Shown here in pieces: positions 9,801 to 22,573 of a stretch of DNA of 64,000 bases (position 1 is the stretch's first letter; each line of letters opens with the position of its first letter). Source of the DNA: Monosiga brevicollis MX1 (lineage: Eukaryota > Opisthokonta > Choanoflagellata > Craspedida > Salpingoecidae); contig NW_001865055.1 in assembly GCF_000002865.3 (NCBI RefSeq), forward strand, positions 396,578 through 460,577, read 5' to 3'. Made by a program: the position numbers and the translations under genes. The notes under the pieces were generated by a model. It was not told the origin of the DNA. It searched no databases and saw only the letters and a program-made list of their open reading frames with translations.

Positions 9801-12800
9801 TGTAGGGTGTTTTGCTATCGTAAATGTACTTCCACTTGCGCGGGTCGGCCTCGAATTTCTATGCCCAAACAAACATGCAAAGTCAAAAGCCACGTGGCCG
9901 CACGTTAGCGCATGGGCCTCGCCTTTGCCCACACGCGCTCCCATAATCAAGATCTTTGACAAAAGCAGTACCAAAAGAGCCGTACCTCGAGGAATTTGAC
10001 TTCCTGATAACTGGGAAGATCACCCATGCGACACAGCTCGTCCCACATTTTCTGCGAGATCCAACTCTCATCAGGGTTCTTGCGTGTGTTATCCAGACCA
10101 ACACCACCCGTCAGGAAGAACATCAACTCGCTCTGATCCAGCTGATTGCTGCTCATGTGGAACACGGCATCAACACCACACATGGCGCCATGGCGCATTC
10201 AAGAAAAAAGAAAAAAAAGGGGGGCGGGGGATGAGGGGACATGTATCAGATCAGTGGCATCAAGCGGGTGCGAAAAAGCAAGATCGTTTTCATACCGTGA
10301 CTTCAACAAAGCGCAGCAGAGCAAAAACGCAAAGAGAAGCTTGTCCTTTTCAAAGAGCGAACGGCAAACGTTGCAGTAGATGGAATACGTGAAATGATCT
10401 GTCAAGTATCGAAGGCGCTTGTCCAACTACGGCAGCATGAGACAAGGCAATCAGCGTCAGAGGGTGATGACGTATGCACGTCAAGTGAAATGCACATGCA
10501 CATGAAAGGGGAATGGGGAGGAGGAAAGCGGAATAAAATAAAAGGAAGAGCAAGGACAAACGAAGCACTGAAATCGCTGACTCGTTTTAAGCCCCATTGG
10601 AATAAACATACCTGCTTGCTCTTCGTCGAGCTGTCGATGGAGGCAATAAAGAGGTTGACAAACCAAGTCAAAGAGTACTGATACATGGGATCAATGTTGG
10701 CCATGTCAGCAATCACGAAGAAAAGGACAGCCGAGTGAGCGGCCACGGGTTTATAGCCCTTGCGATTTTCGTTGATCTTGGCCTCGGTAGCCTCGGCCAC
10801 CTTCTGCTTAGCCTGGATGTCGTCGGACACGATCTTGGCGTCATCCAGCACCTTGATGGCGCCTTCATCCTCGAGGATGTTGCCCTGAGAGTTGGACAGC
10901 GTGTCCAGAATGCGCTTCTCAATATCCTTGAGTTGACGTTTGTTCTCTGCACTTTGGATGATAAGCTGCTGTCGCTCAGCTTCGAGCTCGGGCTGCTCCT
11001 TGCGCACCACAATCCCGAGGAGTTGATCCTCCAAGCCCTCGGGCGTGATCATGAAATTGATGAGCGTGACCTTGGTAGCCGTTTCGGGCATGTAGTGGGG
11101 GTTTGGCAACTTGGTCGTGATGTAGAAGCGGAAATCGTCGCTGTATTCCAACACGTTCTCGCCAAGCTTCATGCACATGACACCCCCCTGTTTGAAGGTG
11201 GAGCGGAGCAAGAGGGGCTCGAGTGCGGGGTCGAGTTCCTCGCCAATGTTCTCGAGTAGCACGGGGGTGCCAAATTGAATGCCCGTCTCCAGATCACGCA
11301 TAAAGTTGGGGTCGGACAGCTTGATAACCTTTAGTTGGTTGCTTGCCTCCATCTTCTTGATCCACTTGTTGGCCTGACCCTGCGGATCGATCATCAGAGG
11401 CCAGCGACGCGAGTTGTGCAACATCACGCCGTTGTCCACGGAAAAGCCGTCGGTGGGTAGCCCGTCGATGTTCCATGCACGGATCTTGACGGCATCGCCA
11501 AGGATGCTGCGTAGACTAAAGTCGGCCGAGCAGGGCAGATTGGCGGCGCGGCACTGTGCCACCCAGTCAGCAATGGTGCTCTGGCGATACACCGAAGTGT
11601 ACGGCCCAAGGTAGGCCATCACAGCGCCTGCCACAAGAATGTCGCCTGTCAAATTGTCAAAGGCCACCTGTAGGTTGGCAGCCGCTTCGCTCCAACGCTT
11701 CTTCTCGCCACCCAGGCCACCAATCAACTTTTGTGCTCGTCCCAGCTTTTGAGCACAAAGCTCAACCTTTGCCTCCAGATCCGCTTTTTCTCGAAGTTTC
11801 TCATCCAACGCCGCATTGAGTTGCGCCACGCGGTCCTGGACGGCCTTGAGCTCGTCCTGCTTGGCCTTGAGCTCGGCCATGAGGCCATTGACCTCGGTCT
11901 CCTTCTCAACCAGAGCCAGGCGCTTGGGCGCCACCACCTTGGCCACGCGATCATAGATTTCCATGGCTCGCACCCACTTACACAAGCCCTCGGCAGCTTG
12001 CGAAGCCTTGGCAACCTTTTCGGGCACAAAGCCCTCATCCGGAATGTACTTGTCCCGAATCTCCTGCATGATGTGCGGGGGAATGTTGTCCTTGTCGTAC
12101 TCGCGGAGTGAGTCCAAAAACTTCATGTCGCTTAACAGCTTTTTGGCTGGACCCCAGTAGTCGAGCACCTTCTTTGTTCCGCCTGCTGGGTCATTGACCT
12201 TCTCGGGCTTGACGTCCTTCATCACGCACACAGCCTCCATTACAAGCTTCACGCCCGCCGGCGGCGACTTCATCGTTTTGACCACGTCGACGTCTGACTT
12301 TTTCAGCGTGTTCAAAGCTGACAGGGCAGCATTCAGTGCGGGGACGGCATCTGCTAGCAATGCCTCACACTCGGCCTTCTCGGCCTGAGCCACGGCCGCC
12401 TTCTCGCTGACCACGGCCTCGTCTGCCTTGACGTTGGCCTCAATCTTGGCCGCCTCCTCCGACTCCTTGTTGATCTGCACCGTCATGGCCTCGTTCTCAA
12501 CTTGAGCTGCCGCCAGCTTGGGCTGCAGCTCTTCGAGCTCCTGCTGCATCGTGGCCACCTGAGAAGCAGCAAACTCAAGCTTGTCCAACCCGGTGGTATA
12601 CTGGTTCTTGGCCCGCATGACTTCGTCACGCTTGATTTGTAACAGCGACTTGAAGGCCTTGACCGATTCGAGAAAGGAAGTGGGAGTCACGTACGTGTGC
12701 CGGTTCTGCTCCGCTGTGAAGCGACGGCTCAGCTCGCGCGAGCTAATGTCAAAAGCTTGGCACATGGCAATCACGGCGCGACGCTCCGCATCGGCCATCT

Positions 12801-15800
12801 CGATATCGGCCACAAAGGAGGAAGCCACCATTTCCAGGGCTTCCGAGGGCCAGGCTTGAAACCAATCGATCGTGCAGCAGTTGACGAGCGAAGGGAACAT
12901 GCGTAAGCGATCGCGGAAGGTGCTGCCAATGGGGCTAAAGGCCAAAATGACGTGCAGGTTATCACGACACTGGCTAATAAAGAAACTGTAGAGCTGCATG
13001 GGTGTGAGATCCACACCCGGATTGACCGCTTGCGCGGCACTGCGCACACCCTCGCAGATCTCTCCCTTTTCGTCAGGAGCGAAAATATTGGCTACCTCGC
13101 CCGAGTTCAGCAGCGAGTCAATGTCCTCAAGCATCTTGTTTGACTTGAGCTGCGAGTCGGTGAGCAAGAAGACAGTCGGCCGTCCCTCCATGCCGGCCTT
13201 CTTCATAACGCGCTTCACGTCTTCCGCCCATTCCTCGTTGCCGTATTGCTTGCTGATTTCCGGCTGCACGAGCGTGTAGTCAGCCATGTGCGCAGCGAGG
13301 CGCGTGGTGGACTGCCGTCCTGAGCCGCCGACGCCCACAAGTAAGGCGTGGCCGCCATCCTGCTTGAGAACGCGAGAAATGCGGCTGAGGTGCTCAAGAA
13401 CGTAGCGGAAAATGACCAAGTCCATTGGCGACTTGTTGACTTGGTTGTACTCATCCAAACTGCTGCGAACGATATCCTTGAGGGCTTCAAGACTGGAGAC
13501 TTCGTCGTAAGGGCGTGGCGAAGATTCCACCTCCATGAGGTCACAGAAAATAAGAGAGCCAAAGGCTTGACGGTCTACCGTGGTCTTGTCGCCGCTATCC
13601 GGAAGGTTGGAGAAGACAGCATCAAAGCCCAGCTTAAAATGGGACTTGACAGTTTCTTGCAAAAGGCCAAAAAGCCAGTCGTGATCCTCCTCAAAGACGA
13701 GGCGATCACCAAAGACACGATACACCTCATGACACCAGAGGCGGCAGAGTTTGTTTTTGTCTCCAGCGCGGTGGCCATCCATGAGGAGGACGCCATTGAC
13801 AACGCGTGAGAAGTCACGCAGGTTGAAGGTGTAGTGCGACTTGGCCGGTGTTGGTAGCAGGCTTTGAATGGCACTCTTGTAGACGTGCATCGTGGCAGTC
13901 ACAACGTTATTGCTCAAGCCCTGCAGCTCCATTGAGAATTTGCTCTCCTTAAAGGCCCGCGAAACAATCGTGCTAAAAATGCGGGTCATGGTATCGTCGT
14001 CAAACTCGGTAATGCCCACGGTGTTGACGTGGCGCAGCATGCGCGTGGTGACGGGGTTGCGACCACCGCCTGGCGGACCCATGGCAGCTACAAAAAGAAC
14101 GTCCACCAGATCCATGCGCGAGGTGTCCCAAGATCATACCAGAAGCCGTGGTCTAGGAACTGCCGCAACAGCTCAATGGGCGGTTGAGCTCCATATTTCT
14201 CAAGGGCCGGCATGTTGAGATCGTCGACAAAGACAACACACTGCTGGCCCATGCGTGGCCCATAAATGCCTTTGCGGCGTTTGTCAAGCTTGGCCAAGAC
14301 CAAATCCTGTGTTTGGTTGGCCGTGGTCTGTGCCGAGTAGGTGATGAAGAGAGGCTGGTAGGTATCCTCCAAGCCGTTCATGAGCTTGTCCTTAACGTAC
14401 ACGGACTTGCCTGTGCCCGTGGGGCCCACAAAGAGCAAGGGCACGCGGTTACGCACGCACAGATCCATAATGTACGTGTAGCGAGCCGTGTCCGTGGTCG
14501 GCACAATGGCATCCTTCAGCTTTTGGCCCGGGCGCAAATGCAGTTCCGGATCAATGGTATGCATCCAGCGGATCCACTTGCCCTTGCCCTTGGCCTCAAA
14601 AAGGTAATCATACACGGTGGCCTCGTCTGGAACGGGTGAGTCAAACTTGATATTGCTGTTCTCGAGTTCAGGATGCGTGCCAGCGACGAGGCTGCGGACA
14701 AACTCGTCAAACTTGACGCGGCCGTCAGTGTCCGTGGATGCGCCAAAGGACCAGACAAAGCACCAGACAAAGAGACCCTTGGTCCACTGTTCCAAAATCT
14801 TTGCATTCTTCTCTTCGGCAAAGGGCTCGGCCATGCTGCTCTCCAAAAGACGCAAGAGAGCATGCACCATCATCATCTCCTCCACCACGACGTATTGCTT
14901 GAGGTGCTTGCGCACAAACTCAAGGCCGACCGGGACAAAGGCGTCAAAGAGCTGCTGAAGAACATCCTTGAGGGGCTGCTGCACAAAGTCGGGCCGAGCC
15001 TGGAGCCAGGAGTCAGTATGTGGCCGCCAGCCGAGCTGTGAGGGCTCGAGGTAGATCATGCCACAGCGCGAGACGGTGGCCGGTGAGGCCTGCGACAAAT
15101 CCATTGTCTCAAAGATGAGAGACATTGTGTCAGAGAGGGCGATGATTTCGCCCGACATCAGGCAGAGCTTCTTGTTGTCATCCAGCACAGTGTTCATGTT
15201 CTCAATCCAAATGGCATCAATGGGCCCATCAAAAACGACCCACTTGCGCTCCGGACTCGTGTCACTGGCCAGTTGACGGAATGTAGTGGCCAAAACGCCA
15301 TCAGACCACTCGTGTGAGACTGGATCAAAGCAGCCGTAGAGTTGGCCCATGGTAATGGACTTGGGATTGATGATGCGATAATACACGCCGCGGTGTGCGA
15401 TCTCCCCGTCCACCTCTTCGCCCTCGTGAGCAGCGGCGATGCGGGTTAAAGCCGCAGCCAACACTTTCAGAACGGCCGTTTTGGCCGCGAACGGTTCGCC
15501 CACCAGCATAAAGCCATGGCGCACGATCATCATCTCGTACATCTGCGCAAGCTTTTCCAAAAACAGGTCAGTGGCCTGGAGGTTAAACTCAACGCAAGCT
15601 TCGCGAGCTGCACCAAAGAGCTCATCATAGTCTGTCTTGGGCAGCTCAATGCCGGGAAATAGATCGGAAATGATGCCGTGAAACAGCGGCACGTCGTGGC
15701 TCAAGAACTTGGGCAAGTTGACGTCAACAATAGCACGAAGAATGAGGACGCCCTCATCCTCGTCAGGGAACTGCAGCTTGAGGTTACCGGCGGCCGAGAG

Positions 15801-16578
15801 CACGGCCTTGACAGCACGCATGCCGTAGTCATAGTGGAACTGCGACGAAAGCTGTTCAGAGCAGAGCTTGTAGGTCGTGGTAATCTTAATGGACATGGGT
15901 CGGGCGTTTACAAACCCGAACGAGTACAGCATAATCTCAGCAATCATGGCGTAATCCGGCACCATCATGGCCACAGTTCGGAAGAGCACCTTGAGGTTGT
16001 CGGGAAGCTCCGAGCGCCCGGCATAGCCGGGGTTCATGGTAATGTAGCTGTTGCACTTGGCGTTGAGGTCGAGTTCGGTGCCCTCAAAAGCGAATCGCTT
16101 GAGACCGACCTCAACGGCCCGTTGAATGGACTGAATCTGTTGTGCGACCACACTGAGCACCTCAAGGTCAATGCGGTTAAACTCATCAAAACAAGCCCAG
16201 GCACCGGCTGAGGCTAAACCCTTGAAGAATTTGCCCATGGCCTTGTAGTCGAGACCTAAATCGTCGTGGCGCGCACGGCACATGGTCAGCAAGCCCCGGT
16301 GTGAATCTCATTTCGACGGGTCAAGCAGAAAGAGACTGTGACTCACCATCGGAGCAGTTGAAAACCACACATTGGATGGCCAATGCCTTGGCCAAGTCCT
16401 TGACCGTTTCCGTTTTGCCCGTACCAGCTGGGCCCTCGGGAGCGCCGCCAAGATGCAGGTAGTAGGCGCCAATCAGAGTTCGATAGCACCTATAGCAAAT
16501 TCCCCGGAAAAAAAACAAACAAGGCAAAAAATGAGAACGGTCGCTGTCTGCCAGACGACACAGCGACCCGGCATAACC

Positions 16579-16666
<88 letters not shown>

Positions 16667-19600
16667 ACATACATACATACACAAAGGTATACAAGGTAGG
16701 TTACTAACCGATCTGTAAGGGGCGTGACCACGAGGCGAAGGCTGTTTCCGAGGTATTCGTAGCCGTAGTCGCAGGTCGAGTTGATCATGCGCACATACAT
16801 GTTTTCATTCTCCCAGTAATAGCGCAGTTGGCACAACCACTGGAAGTCGGCATCGGAGGCAACCTTGTTATCGCGAAGCTCCATAGTCACGTCACGTGCG
16901 TGCACATCCAAAGTCACAAGTGCGCTCAGGGTTTTGCGGACTTGCTTAGGCAGCTTGCCGCGCACCAAGGCCACAATATCTTGCAACTCAGATTCGAGCT
17001 GATCGCAATAGGCGACGAGTGCACCCTGGCCATCTCGAAGGGCCTTGTGCACGCCGCTTGTCCAGTACGTCTGGCCGACACAAATGACAACCTGCCCAGG
17101 CCATTGCTGCACCCACTGGACGCGTTGGGTGTTGGCATATGCCTCGAGAGCTTTGACAATTTGATCGCGCACCGACATGCGCATCAAACCCTCCAGTTCC
17201 AACAGCCATTTTTCAACCTGGCCGCGAGCCGCCGCTGTGGAAATGATACCCGAGAGCTCAACCTGCTCACCCTCAGAAGATATCATGGTCGTAATGTCTT
17301 GTTCTGCCTCGGTAAAGACAAGTTTGTTGATACCTAATGCACAAACACGAAGTATGGGGTTCAGAAGATGACGGGCGGTCAACACACACACGCACACACA
17401 CACACCAAAATAAAAGAAAAATAAAAGAGAAAAAAAAACCGGAACATAGTGCCATCAGAAGAAGTAAAAACCACAAAGCTGCCCCTGAACACGAGGGCAC
17501 CCAACGTCGAGGCGTCGACAAACCTTCGAAACACTTTTTGAGGTGAGGCTGAACGCGCGTTGGGTCCTTGGTCTCGGACAGAATCTCAAGCATCTCATCG
17601 TTGGAGAGGAAGAAGAAGCGCGCAAAGTAGAGACGCTTCTTCTCGAGGTAGTCATTGAGGCCCTTGAGGATAATTTCCAGCTGCTCGTTGGCATGGGAGA
17701 TACGCTCAAGCAGGCCTTCCAGGCTACAAGCAACCAGGACAGCAGGGTTGGCAGCGCAGTGCGTCATGGTGCTCTTAAACTGACGATCAACCTGGACAAA
17801 AAGATCGCCCTCCGTTGGCATTTGAGCCATAATGTCGGGTGACGAGAAGATTGGCTCCAGGTAGAGCCAGGTTGCTTGCATCTTGAGCCAGCCGTCGATG
17901 ATGTCCTGAGAAGCCACGAGCAGGCGCTCCCAAGCCACAATGCGCTCTTGAAAGGGCTTGATAAAGGGGGAGCCTCGCATGGTTTGGGTCTTGACGAGGT
18001 GATCATCAAGCAGTGTCTGAATCTCATCAACGGAGGAGAGGATGTTCATGCCGCTGTCGCGATAAGGCACAACGTTGAACTCCATCGGTTGCCACTCGTT
18101 TTCCATTTTGTCCATGGCCTTTTCCAGAGAAAACTCTTTTGAGGCACCCGAAGACACGACCTCAAGTTCAGCAAGATGCTCGGTCAGATTAAGGTTGATC
18201 ATGGCTTGCAACGTGGTGCTGGCATCTGGCGCGATGTTGGCGCCAACAAGGTCGGACATGGCCTTCCAGTGGCGCTCGCGGAGGCCCAAATTGCAGAGAA
18301 CCTGGATGAGCTGGGAGTGTGCGCGAAAGTCCTGCACCTCACCCTTGATTTTTTCGCACATGGCATACATGTTGCTATCCTTGGCGTAGCCCTTGGCCTT
18401 CTTATAGAATTCGCGATACACTTCATCCACCTCTGCCAACACCTTATCGGGATCTAGATCACCGAAAGGCCCTTCCATCCAGCGACGCAGCGACTTTTGC
18501 CAGTCAACAATGCCTTGGAAGAGAACCAGGAAGGGCTGGCACTCATTGCTGAGCTTTTCGATGGCCGGGTATGAAGTCTGGTCCCATTCAAACAGGGCTT
18601 CCTCCTTGTTGATAAAGGCCACCTGACTGTTCATGTCAGCCAAACGCTTCAAAATGTTCTTCGAGTCCTTGAGGTAGTGCACTGCAGCACTCAAGTCCGC
18701 AGCCTCCTTGAACTCGTCAATTTGAAGGCGAACCTTCTCCAGCTCCAACAGGAGTTTCTCGCGCTTGCCAACCAAGAGCTGCTCGCTACGCTGCTTGACA
18801 CCGTCCAACAAGACGGCGTTGTCGTCGAAGACGGGAAGAATGTTGGTGGGCCACATGACCGCCAACGTGTTGAGGTCCATGTCTTGCGACGACACCTCGC
18901 AGGTTTCCAGCAAAAATTCCATGGTTTGCTGGCGAACGCCGATATCACGCTTCAACTGTTCCAAGTCGTGGGCGCGCACCTGTAGGAAAAATTGCAGCAC
19001 AGACAAACCAATTGTGAGCATTGGCACCAGGAGGTGAGGCTCAGCTGGGCCAGGAAAGCAGCGAGCACAATAAGATAAATCGTGAGGGCCCGGCGCTTCT
19101 TACCTTGTCCATGTAAGACATGAGTGCAAACATTTCCTTGGAGTCCTCTGGCTCGGTCAAAGCGCGCTTGCGAATGAGCTCAAACTCTTTGCAAATGCGT
19201 GTATTCTCAGCAGCGTGGTGGCTCTTGAGCCTGGTCAAAAGACGTTGGATGGCGCCATCAACCACCTGCAGAAGCTGCTGGCGCAGGCGCACCATGTCCA
19301 AATGAGCCAGGTGGGTGATGCGTGTGTTGTCAATGGCAGTGATTTGTCGACGGATGGCCTGCAGTTCTTGGAGACGAGTTTGATAATCTCGGAGGTCAAT
19401 CTCGCCCTCGTCCAAGAATTCGTCCAATTCTTGATGGACTTCCCCACCAGGCAGCACGCCTCGGAAGGCTTGGTTGCACTCAGCCTGAATGACCGCCAGG
19501 CGCTTGTAAAGCGCCTGTGTGGCCTTGGCAATGGCTGCTCTCGTCGAAGCCAGCTTGGCTGGGTCAACTGCCACCTATGAATTCGCGCAGAGTGGAAGTC

Positions 19601-21458
19601 ACCATGAAGAACGACAACGGAAAAGTGAGAAGGGGAACTGGCAGAAGAAAAACTCGAGAACGTTTGCCCAGTGCAACATACGGTAAGAGTCTTCGTGCCG
19701 CCGGTCATCCAAGCTTGCAGGGTGGCAAACACTCGAGTGTTGTTCAAGACTTGATCTACAAGGCTCTGCATCTGTTCAATCATGGAATCACAGGAGGGCT
19801 GCAGCTCAAGTTTTTGATCCACCAGGACCAGAGCCACTGAAAAGACGGGGTGGTGGGCACCGGCATCGTCGCCGAGCCGGTCTGTAATGGCAGTCAGTGT
19901 CTCATGCACGAGTTGACCCAGTTGTCGGCTCAGCAAGGTTTCAGTCATGACAAAAGCCCGAGCTTGATCAAGCAGCATGGTATTTGCCTCCGAGCTGGCT
20001 GACCCCGAAGAACGGCGACCATTCGTAGAAGTGGCGGCAGCTGCAGCAGCAGCTTCGGGGCTCTGGAGGTAGGTGGAGATGGTATCGGCAATGTCGACAT
20101 ACCAAGTATTGTTGAGAAGCTCGGTGGTCGCAGCCACTTCCACACCAATTTCACGCGCAAACCCGGCAGGGGTATAGAGCATGTTTTCCTGCTGCTGGCG
20201 CAGGATCAGAGCCTCGATGTTTGCCAGGGGAGTATCAGCTTGTGCCTGTGTCTTGGCTGCCACGGTGCGCAGAACTGGATGAGTCAAAAACAGGTTGGCC
20301 CCCAGGTCAAGACGATGTTGCTCAAAAGCATCCCGCCAAGTGCTGCTGAAGTCAAGACCCTCGGGGAGAGGGGTATGCTGAATGCTATCTGCAGCTGATA
20401 CGAGCACCTGCGCCACAGTCAGTTGGCGCAGGACATCCTCGTAGCCTAGTCGAATCTCATCGGAGATGGCCTGATACTGCCGCACAAGGCCCTTGTCAAC
20501 AGGGGTGCGCTCGTCTGGAGGGATTTGATCCCGGTCTTGCCATTGTTCTGGTACGAGAGCGCAAATGCGTGTCCAGGCTTCATCGCTAAGAGGCACGATT
20601 TTGCTTTTGGCGGCTGTTTCTTGCAGCCGCCGCTGGTTGAGCTGAACCCGGCACAAGAGCAAGGGTAGTTATTGAGCTCAGATGAATCCAATCAAGGGGG
20701 TGGGTCGAAAAAAGAAAAAAAAAAAAAAAAAAGCCTACCTCCTCGCGATACTGCTCAGACATGAGAGCTTCAGGTAGCTGGGCAGGTGGGGGCGGTGGAG
20801 CCCGGGTTTTGATATGCTGCTGAACAATGCTCTCGGATGCAAGTCGGTTTTGTTGGCTACAAAAAATGTGATGGACAGCCACAAAACAAAGAAACAACGC
20901 ACACAAGGGAATCGTACGAGAATAGGAAAAGCGGATGAGCCCATCTCTGAGAAGAGAGGAGGGAGAGTAGAACAAATACAAAGGCGGGGGCAAAGCGTAC
21001 ACTAGGGACGAGAGCTTGTCGCGAGTGACAGTAGTAGCACGCCAGTTAACCGCCTGAGCAAGGGTTTCATCGTCTGCATTGCGCCCCGTTCTCTCATTCA
21101 CGGTGCGCCTATCACCAAGGTCAACATTCCAGGGGAGCAAGCAAAATTCAGTGGTCAATGTCACGGACACATCGACTCGTGGATATACAGAGGCAATGCT
21201 GATGCACACCTGCGTGCTGCGGACATGTGCAGTTGCTCTGTAGAGGGAATCGGGGGCAACACTGGAAATGGATTGGTGGCCTAAGACAATCAGATCACAG
21301 ACGGCATGAGCTGTTGCTTGAGAAAAGCGCACACTCTCAGCTTGAGCGCACACTGTCAGCTTGGTGGCCCAGGTCCCCACGAAACAAGCAGCACGGCCGA
21401 TGTATCGTACGCATACCGAGGTTGGGCGCCCATTGGTCGAAGCGCCGGTGTCAGACAT
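6875..21458 (-). CDS. Axonemal inner-arm dynein heavy chain, DNAH3/7/12 type
   Basis: Motor subunit of a single-headed inner dynein arm. Exons on the minus strand, 5' to 3': 21001-about 21458 (poorly defined), 20739-20856, 19682-20641, 19104-19574, 17524-18979, 16709-17333, 16347-16489, 10612-16255, 10296-10426, 9986-10148, 9361-9858, 8878-9213, 8672-8769, 8272-8519, 8084-8163, 7842-7998, 7511-7722, 7270-7424, 6875-7148; junctions from 20856 down are phase-consistent. That gives about 3,920 residues plus the N-terminus, close to DNAH7. Seen: AAA1 [10 protein letters not shown] (exon 16347-16489), AAA2 [11 protein letters not shown]3 [11 protein letters not shown]4 GVGGSGRQ; coiled-coil stalk and MTBD about 11.7-12.6 kb ([13 protein letters not shown]); C-terminus [18 protein letters not shown] to [12 protein letters not shown]. 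The big exon changes frame once at 14127-14130. The MSDTGAS start is plausible, but splicing of 21002-21458 is unresolved. Confidence 0.93.
14127..14130 (-). other. Apparent one-base frameshift in the dynein exon
   Basis: Upstream of this point the frame reads ...HGFWYDLG, downstream it reads [19 protein letters not shown] one frame away. Both halves match contiguous conserved dynein sequence between AAA3 and AAA4. One extra G in the G-run (GGG on the minus strand) would join them. Confidence 0.8.
16582..16681. repeat. (CA)n microsatellite with CATA tail in a dynein intron
   Basis: About 79 bases of uninterrupted CA dinucleotide, then CATA units, inside the intron 16490-16708 just 5' (in gene sense) of the exon that carries the AAA1 Walker A motif. 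In the gene's sense it is (TG)n. Frames through it give Cys-Val repeats and are not genes. Confidence 0.95.
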
Positions 21459-21912
21459 GACGCTGGTTATTAAATGAGGTTGCCGGACAGAGCCAAGAGG
21501 TCGAATCGGGACCAGCCGCGCCGATAACGCCGGCGAGGCGGGCGCGATTCCGTTTTCAACTGGCTTGTGCCCGAGTCACGAGGAGATGCTTCAAAGGGCA
21601 TCAAAAGTGTCTCCAAGGCTGCCTGCCAGGCAGGGTGGCCAGCCGATCGCGGCAAGGCCCTAAGGCAAATCGCAGGTGCTGCCACGCAATATCGGGGCTG
21701 TGTCGATGAGCAGACCAAGCAAGCACAAGGTGACCGTGAGCTTTGTCCTGTACGCAACGTCAAGGAACACACATGCACAACAACTTGGACGTGAAGATGC
21801 TGACGCTGTCAGGTTGCGACACACCCCATCCAGCATCCCAAACACACCACACCCTGAGCCGGGCACCTCGCAGCAACCAAGACTGCCAACCGGCCGTTCA
21901 GCCAGCCGGCCG

Positions 21913-21946
<34 letters not shown>

Positions 21947-22573
21947 TCGATAGCGCGCGAGACACGAGCGAGAGAGAGAGCGAGAGAGAGAGACCTGAAT
22001 TTGAAGCGTTGCGAAGGAAATGGACGTCAACAACAGTTTGCAACAGCTCGACGTGCTCCTTCACACGGACGGAACGAGTGCACAAGGAGGTCGAGTACAA
22101 TTGTTGTTCACAACAAGTGTTTCTCAAGAGTTTGTGACTTACTTGGCAACGAGAAAGAGAAAGAAAAAGAAAACACGATGACCAACAGTTTCTTCTATTT
22201 TCAACGCATCAACTGCCGGTGAAACTCAACGCTGTTACAGTACTACTCTGATCGATTTCTGCACATTCTGCCATTCTTGCTGCTTCTTCTCTCCTTTCAA
22301 GGGCAAGCGTAACAACCGCCGCAGGATCCCGACAACTGCGCGAATTGGCCACACGCGCAGGGACAGGGGAGCTTGCGCAGGGGGTGTTGGTTGGTGGGGA
22401 TTCGACGACGGAGAGGGTGGTGTCTGTGTGTGAGTATACACGTACCAAGCCGAGGCTGGGACTGCGATTTTTCTCGTATCCGCTCGGGTCTGGGTCTCCT
22501 CTGCACTCGTGTGGCCCGTGTGTCTCGTGTGTCTCGTGTGCGCTCGTGAGTCGGCGCACAGGGAGCCAGCAGC
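21459..22573. promoter_or_regulatory. Shared divergent promoter region, dynein and IQUB
   Basis: About 1.1 kb between the 5' ends of two axonemal genes transcribed away from each other. It holds a (CA)n tract at 21916-21943, a GA-rich tract at 21966-21993, an AAAGA-rich stretch at 22151-22175 and GTGT-rich DNA near 22420-22550. Open frames on both strands are low complexity. Single RFX-like half-sites occur (GTTGCC at 21479, GGCAAC at 22145), but no full X-box was found. The promoter role is inferred from position only. Confidence 0.45.

Noticed and set aside
14080-14145. A small GT-AG intron (GTATGA ... TTTTTGTAG) that might explain the dynein frame change
   Set aside because: Splicing it out leaves the downstream conserved [12 protein letters not shown] in the wrong frame and deletes conserved WYD and LVD residues; one missing base explains both sides better.
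16473-16707. Cys-Val and Thr-His repeat proteins across the CA microsatellite
   Set aside because: Frames through a dinucleotide repeat are open by composition; the stretch is an intron of the dynein gene.
21479-22150. RFX X-box controlling the dynein/IQUB pair
   Set aside because: Only isolated half-sites (GTTGCC at 21479, GGCAAC at 22145). The nearest partner to the second is GTGACT with a 5-base spacer, which does not fit the usual palindrome.
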